NCBI RefSeq assembly: GCF_033568475.1
Contig: NC_133123.1
Span: 7,369,001-7,433,000 of the forward strand
Length of the DNA: 64,000 nucleotides
Direction of reading: 5' to 3'
From: Henckelia pumila
Lineage: Eukaryota; Streptophyta; Magnoliopsida; Lamiales; Gesneriaceae
Position numbers and translations under genes: made by a program. The notes under the pieces are model-generated. The model ran no database searches. It was not told the origin of the DNA and was given only the letters and a program-made list of their open reading frames with translations. This document shows, in pieces, positions 62,333 through 64,000 of this stretch. Position 1 is the stretch's first letter; each line of letters begins with the position of its first letter.

Positions 62333-64000
62333 ATGGAAATGACGACCCGGTGGAACTGCAGCATATCGGACTCTGTTTTGGAGCTAACAAAGGTGGCGCA
62401 AGAAAATGGCGGGGACCCATTGTTATGGGCCGCGCAGGTTTCCTCAAATCTGACCTCTGTTGGAATCACTTTACCTTCTATTGAACTTGCTGACCTTCTA
62501 GTGTCCCACATTTTTTGGGAGAACAACGTGTCGACTGCATGGAAGATATTGGAAAAAGCTTTGGCGCTGAAGATTGTGCCTCCCTTATTTGTTCTTGGTC
62601 TCCTCTCAACAAGGTCCTCTTTTATATATTTCTTTCTCCGGGCACTTTCTTTTTAATCTTTTTTTTTTTTGTGTACTCTATTCCATGTGTTTGTTTGCAA
62701 AGTTTCAATCTTTACTGAAGGAGGTGTATCACATATATTCATTCACATTGAATTGTTTTATATGTTCTGATGTCTACTGATATCAGTGTTGTAAGTCTGT
62801 TCCGTTATTACATTTTGCCGCTTTTGGATGATTGATCTGTGATGGAGATTTCTGCAGCAACGCTTTCCTTACGATAAACTTTCTCGTTTACTGATGTATC
62901 ACGGGTTTCTACTAAGTGGTGGATCCCACGTGCAAATTGTTGATGACCATTTGAAGAAAATTTCCGAAGGCCAAGTTGCCAACACTACTATTGATGATGT
63001 GTTCAGGATCCCTGGTTGTTTTCGTAAATCTCGGCATTCATTGTGCATTTTGTTTTAGGAATCAGCTTTACTCCCTAATGCCATATCTTGAGTTTCCTTG
63101 AACAATCTTGTAACATCTAAGCCCGTTATGTTGATTATCTTGCCTTTATAGCAGTATAGAAATATTTCCAGGGGTGCCACAAATTTTCTTGTATTGAATA
63201 TGCTTTTCATTGACACAGAAGAATCATTTTGTCATTATTCTACGAGAATTCACTGTTGATTTATTTTCTTGTTTTGTTTTGCATATGCACACTTATATAG
63301 GAAAAAAAAATTGCTTGCAGTGTTCATAATACGAATAGTGAATGTAGATTTTCTCAGCCTAAGTTCCAATAATAATGTGTTTTTTTCAAAAGGAATAATA
63401 ATGTGTTTTTTTCATACTATATTGGTCACTATACTTACTGGATAGCGAGGTAGCTTTCTAATTTATCACCTGCATGTTTGAGCTGGATCCTCAAATGAAT
63501 TCGCTATGTGAAGGCTCTTTACTTTCCATGAGTTTGTACCCTGAATGTGAAAGCTCATTACTTTCGTTGTATCTTAATCGGTGAACAGGGCAGTTTCTTG
63601 TCGGCGGTCCTGTCCAGCAGCATTCAGGCTTTATCTGGAACTCCTTAAGTTACATGCTTTCTCACTGAAGGAAAACACAGATTTGCCGAACCATCAGAAG
63701 TGAGTACATGATGTTTGATAGCACTGTCTTGTTTTTCGTTTCCTATGTACTTAGATTTCAACCAATCACATGAATCAGTAATTCTTAGGTTTAAGAAGAG
63801 ATGACATGATTTCTATTGTAATTTTCATCCACGATATCTATTTATCCTTAAATCTCTGTGCTTGCCAGACGAGTACCTTTCTGGCTTAGATGACATTTGT
63901 AGGCAAATGTACAACTGATTTGTGTATGTACCTCTTCTATATAACAAACTGGAACATGTTTTATTTTGAATCCTCATATTCACTTGTCTTGTTCATTTTT
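62333..64000 (+). CDS. MED33: Mediator subunit 33 (REF4/RFR1 family), 5' part
   Basis: Two coding exons are visible: 62333-62613 and 63589-63699; the rest lies beyond the window. They read in one frame across GT-AG sites. The protein begins MEMTTRWNCS, followed by segments characteristic of plant MED33: DPLLWAAQVSSNLTSVG, LPSIELADLLVSHI, ALALKIVPP and FRLYLELLKLHAFSLK. MED33A/B (RFR1 and REF4 in Arabidopsis) are large plant-specific subunits of the Mediator tail that restrain phenylpropanoid biosynthesis, acting in the nucleus between transcription factors and RNA polymerase II. Whether this is the A or B paralogue cannot be told from about 130 residues. The exon end at 63699 leaves a split codon, so at least one more exon follows. 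Confidence 0.85.
62858..63060 (+). other. Exon-like block inside MED33 intron 1
   Basis: After a TTTCTGCAG acceptor-like site, an open frame reads QRFPYDKLSRLLMYHGFLLS and continues through VQIVDDHLKKISEGQ for about 65 codons to a stop. It does not match the MED33 sequence expected between exons 1 and 2, whose frame continues directly at 63589. It could be a cryptic or alternative exon, a captured gene fragment, or chance. Confidence 0.3.

Overview
This window is nuclear DNA from a flowering plant, most likely a eudicot. The evidence is AT-rich intergenic sequence, genes split by GT-AG introns, plant-only protein families (HIPP metal-binding proteins, Mediator MED33, FAR1-related sequences), Stowaway and hAT-like miniature elements, a Tekay/Del-like chromovirus and a Mutator-like element. 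I cannot name the species; an asterid is a guess.

Left arm (1-26.3 kb): small transposons, then a decayed FAR1-related gene (about 4.2-4.9 kb, +), a three-exon HIPP gene (5446-6325, -), a 14-exon alpha/beta hydrolase (9863-19326, +) and, tail to tail with it, a membrane-anchored ARM-repeat protein (20234-22822, -). All three live genes assemble into unbroken frames across canonical splice sites.

Centre (26302-52096): one Mutator-like transposon of 25.8 kb, defined by 146-bp terminal inverted repeats and a perfect 9-bp target duplication. It has two inward-facing genes: a Ulp1/SENP-type cysteine protease gene (+) and a MuDR transposase with SWIM zinc finger (-). This is the layout of the Kaonashi/KI-MULE type known from other plants. 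The element has been bombarded by younger LTR elements: a 10.3-kb Ty3/gypsy chromovirus in a protease-gene intron (with a solo LTR inside one of its LTRs), a 2.8-kb solo LTR that splits the protease domain, and a 2.4-kb truncated LTR. It also holds a roughly 527-bp tandem array carrying a second copy of the protease active-site segment, and a 309-bp tandem duplication near the transposase end. Without insertions it would be about 10 kb.

Right arm (52.1-64 kb): two tandem dienelactone-hydrolase genes on the minus strand (52361-54521 and 55124-57116, each 239 aa in seven exons with the same coding exon lengths), a small inverted-repeat element, a second copy of the hAT-like element in the opposite orientation to the first, and the 5' end of a Mediator MED33 (REF4/RFR1) gene that runs off the window.

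The most notable object is the composite MULE with its protease cargo, its internal array and its nested insertions. All exon models were read by eye from splice consensus and reading frame; no alignments or database searches were run.
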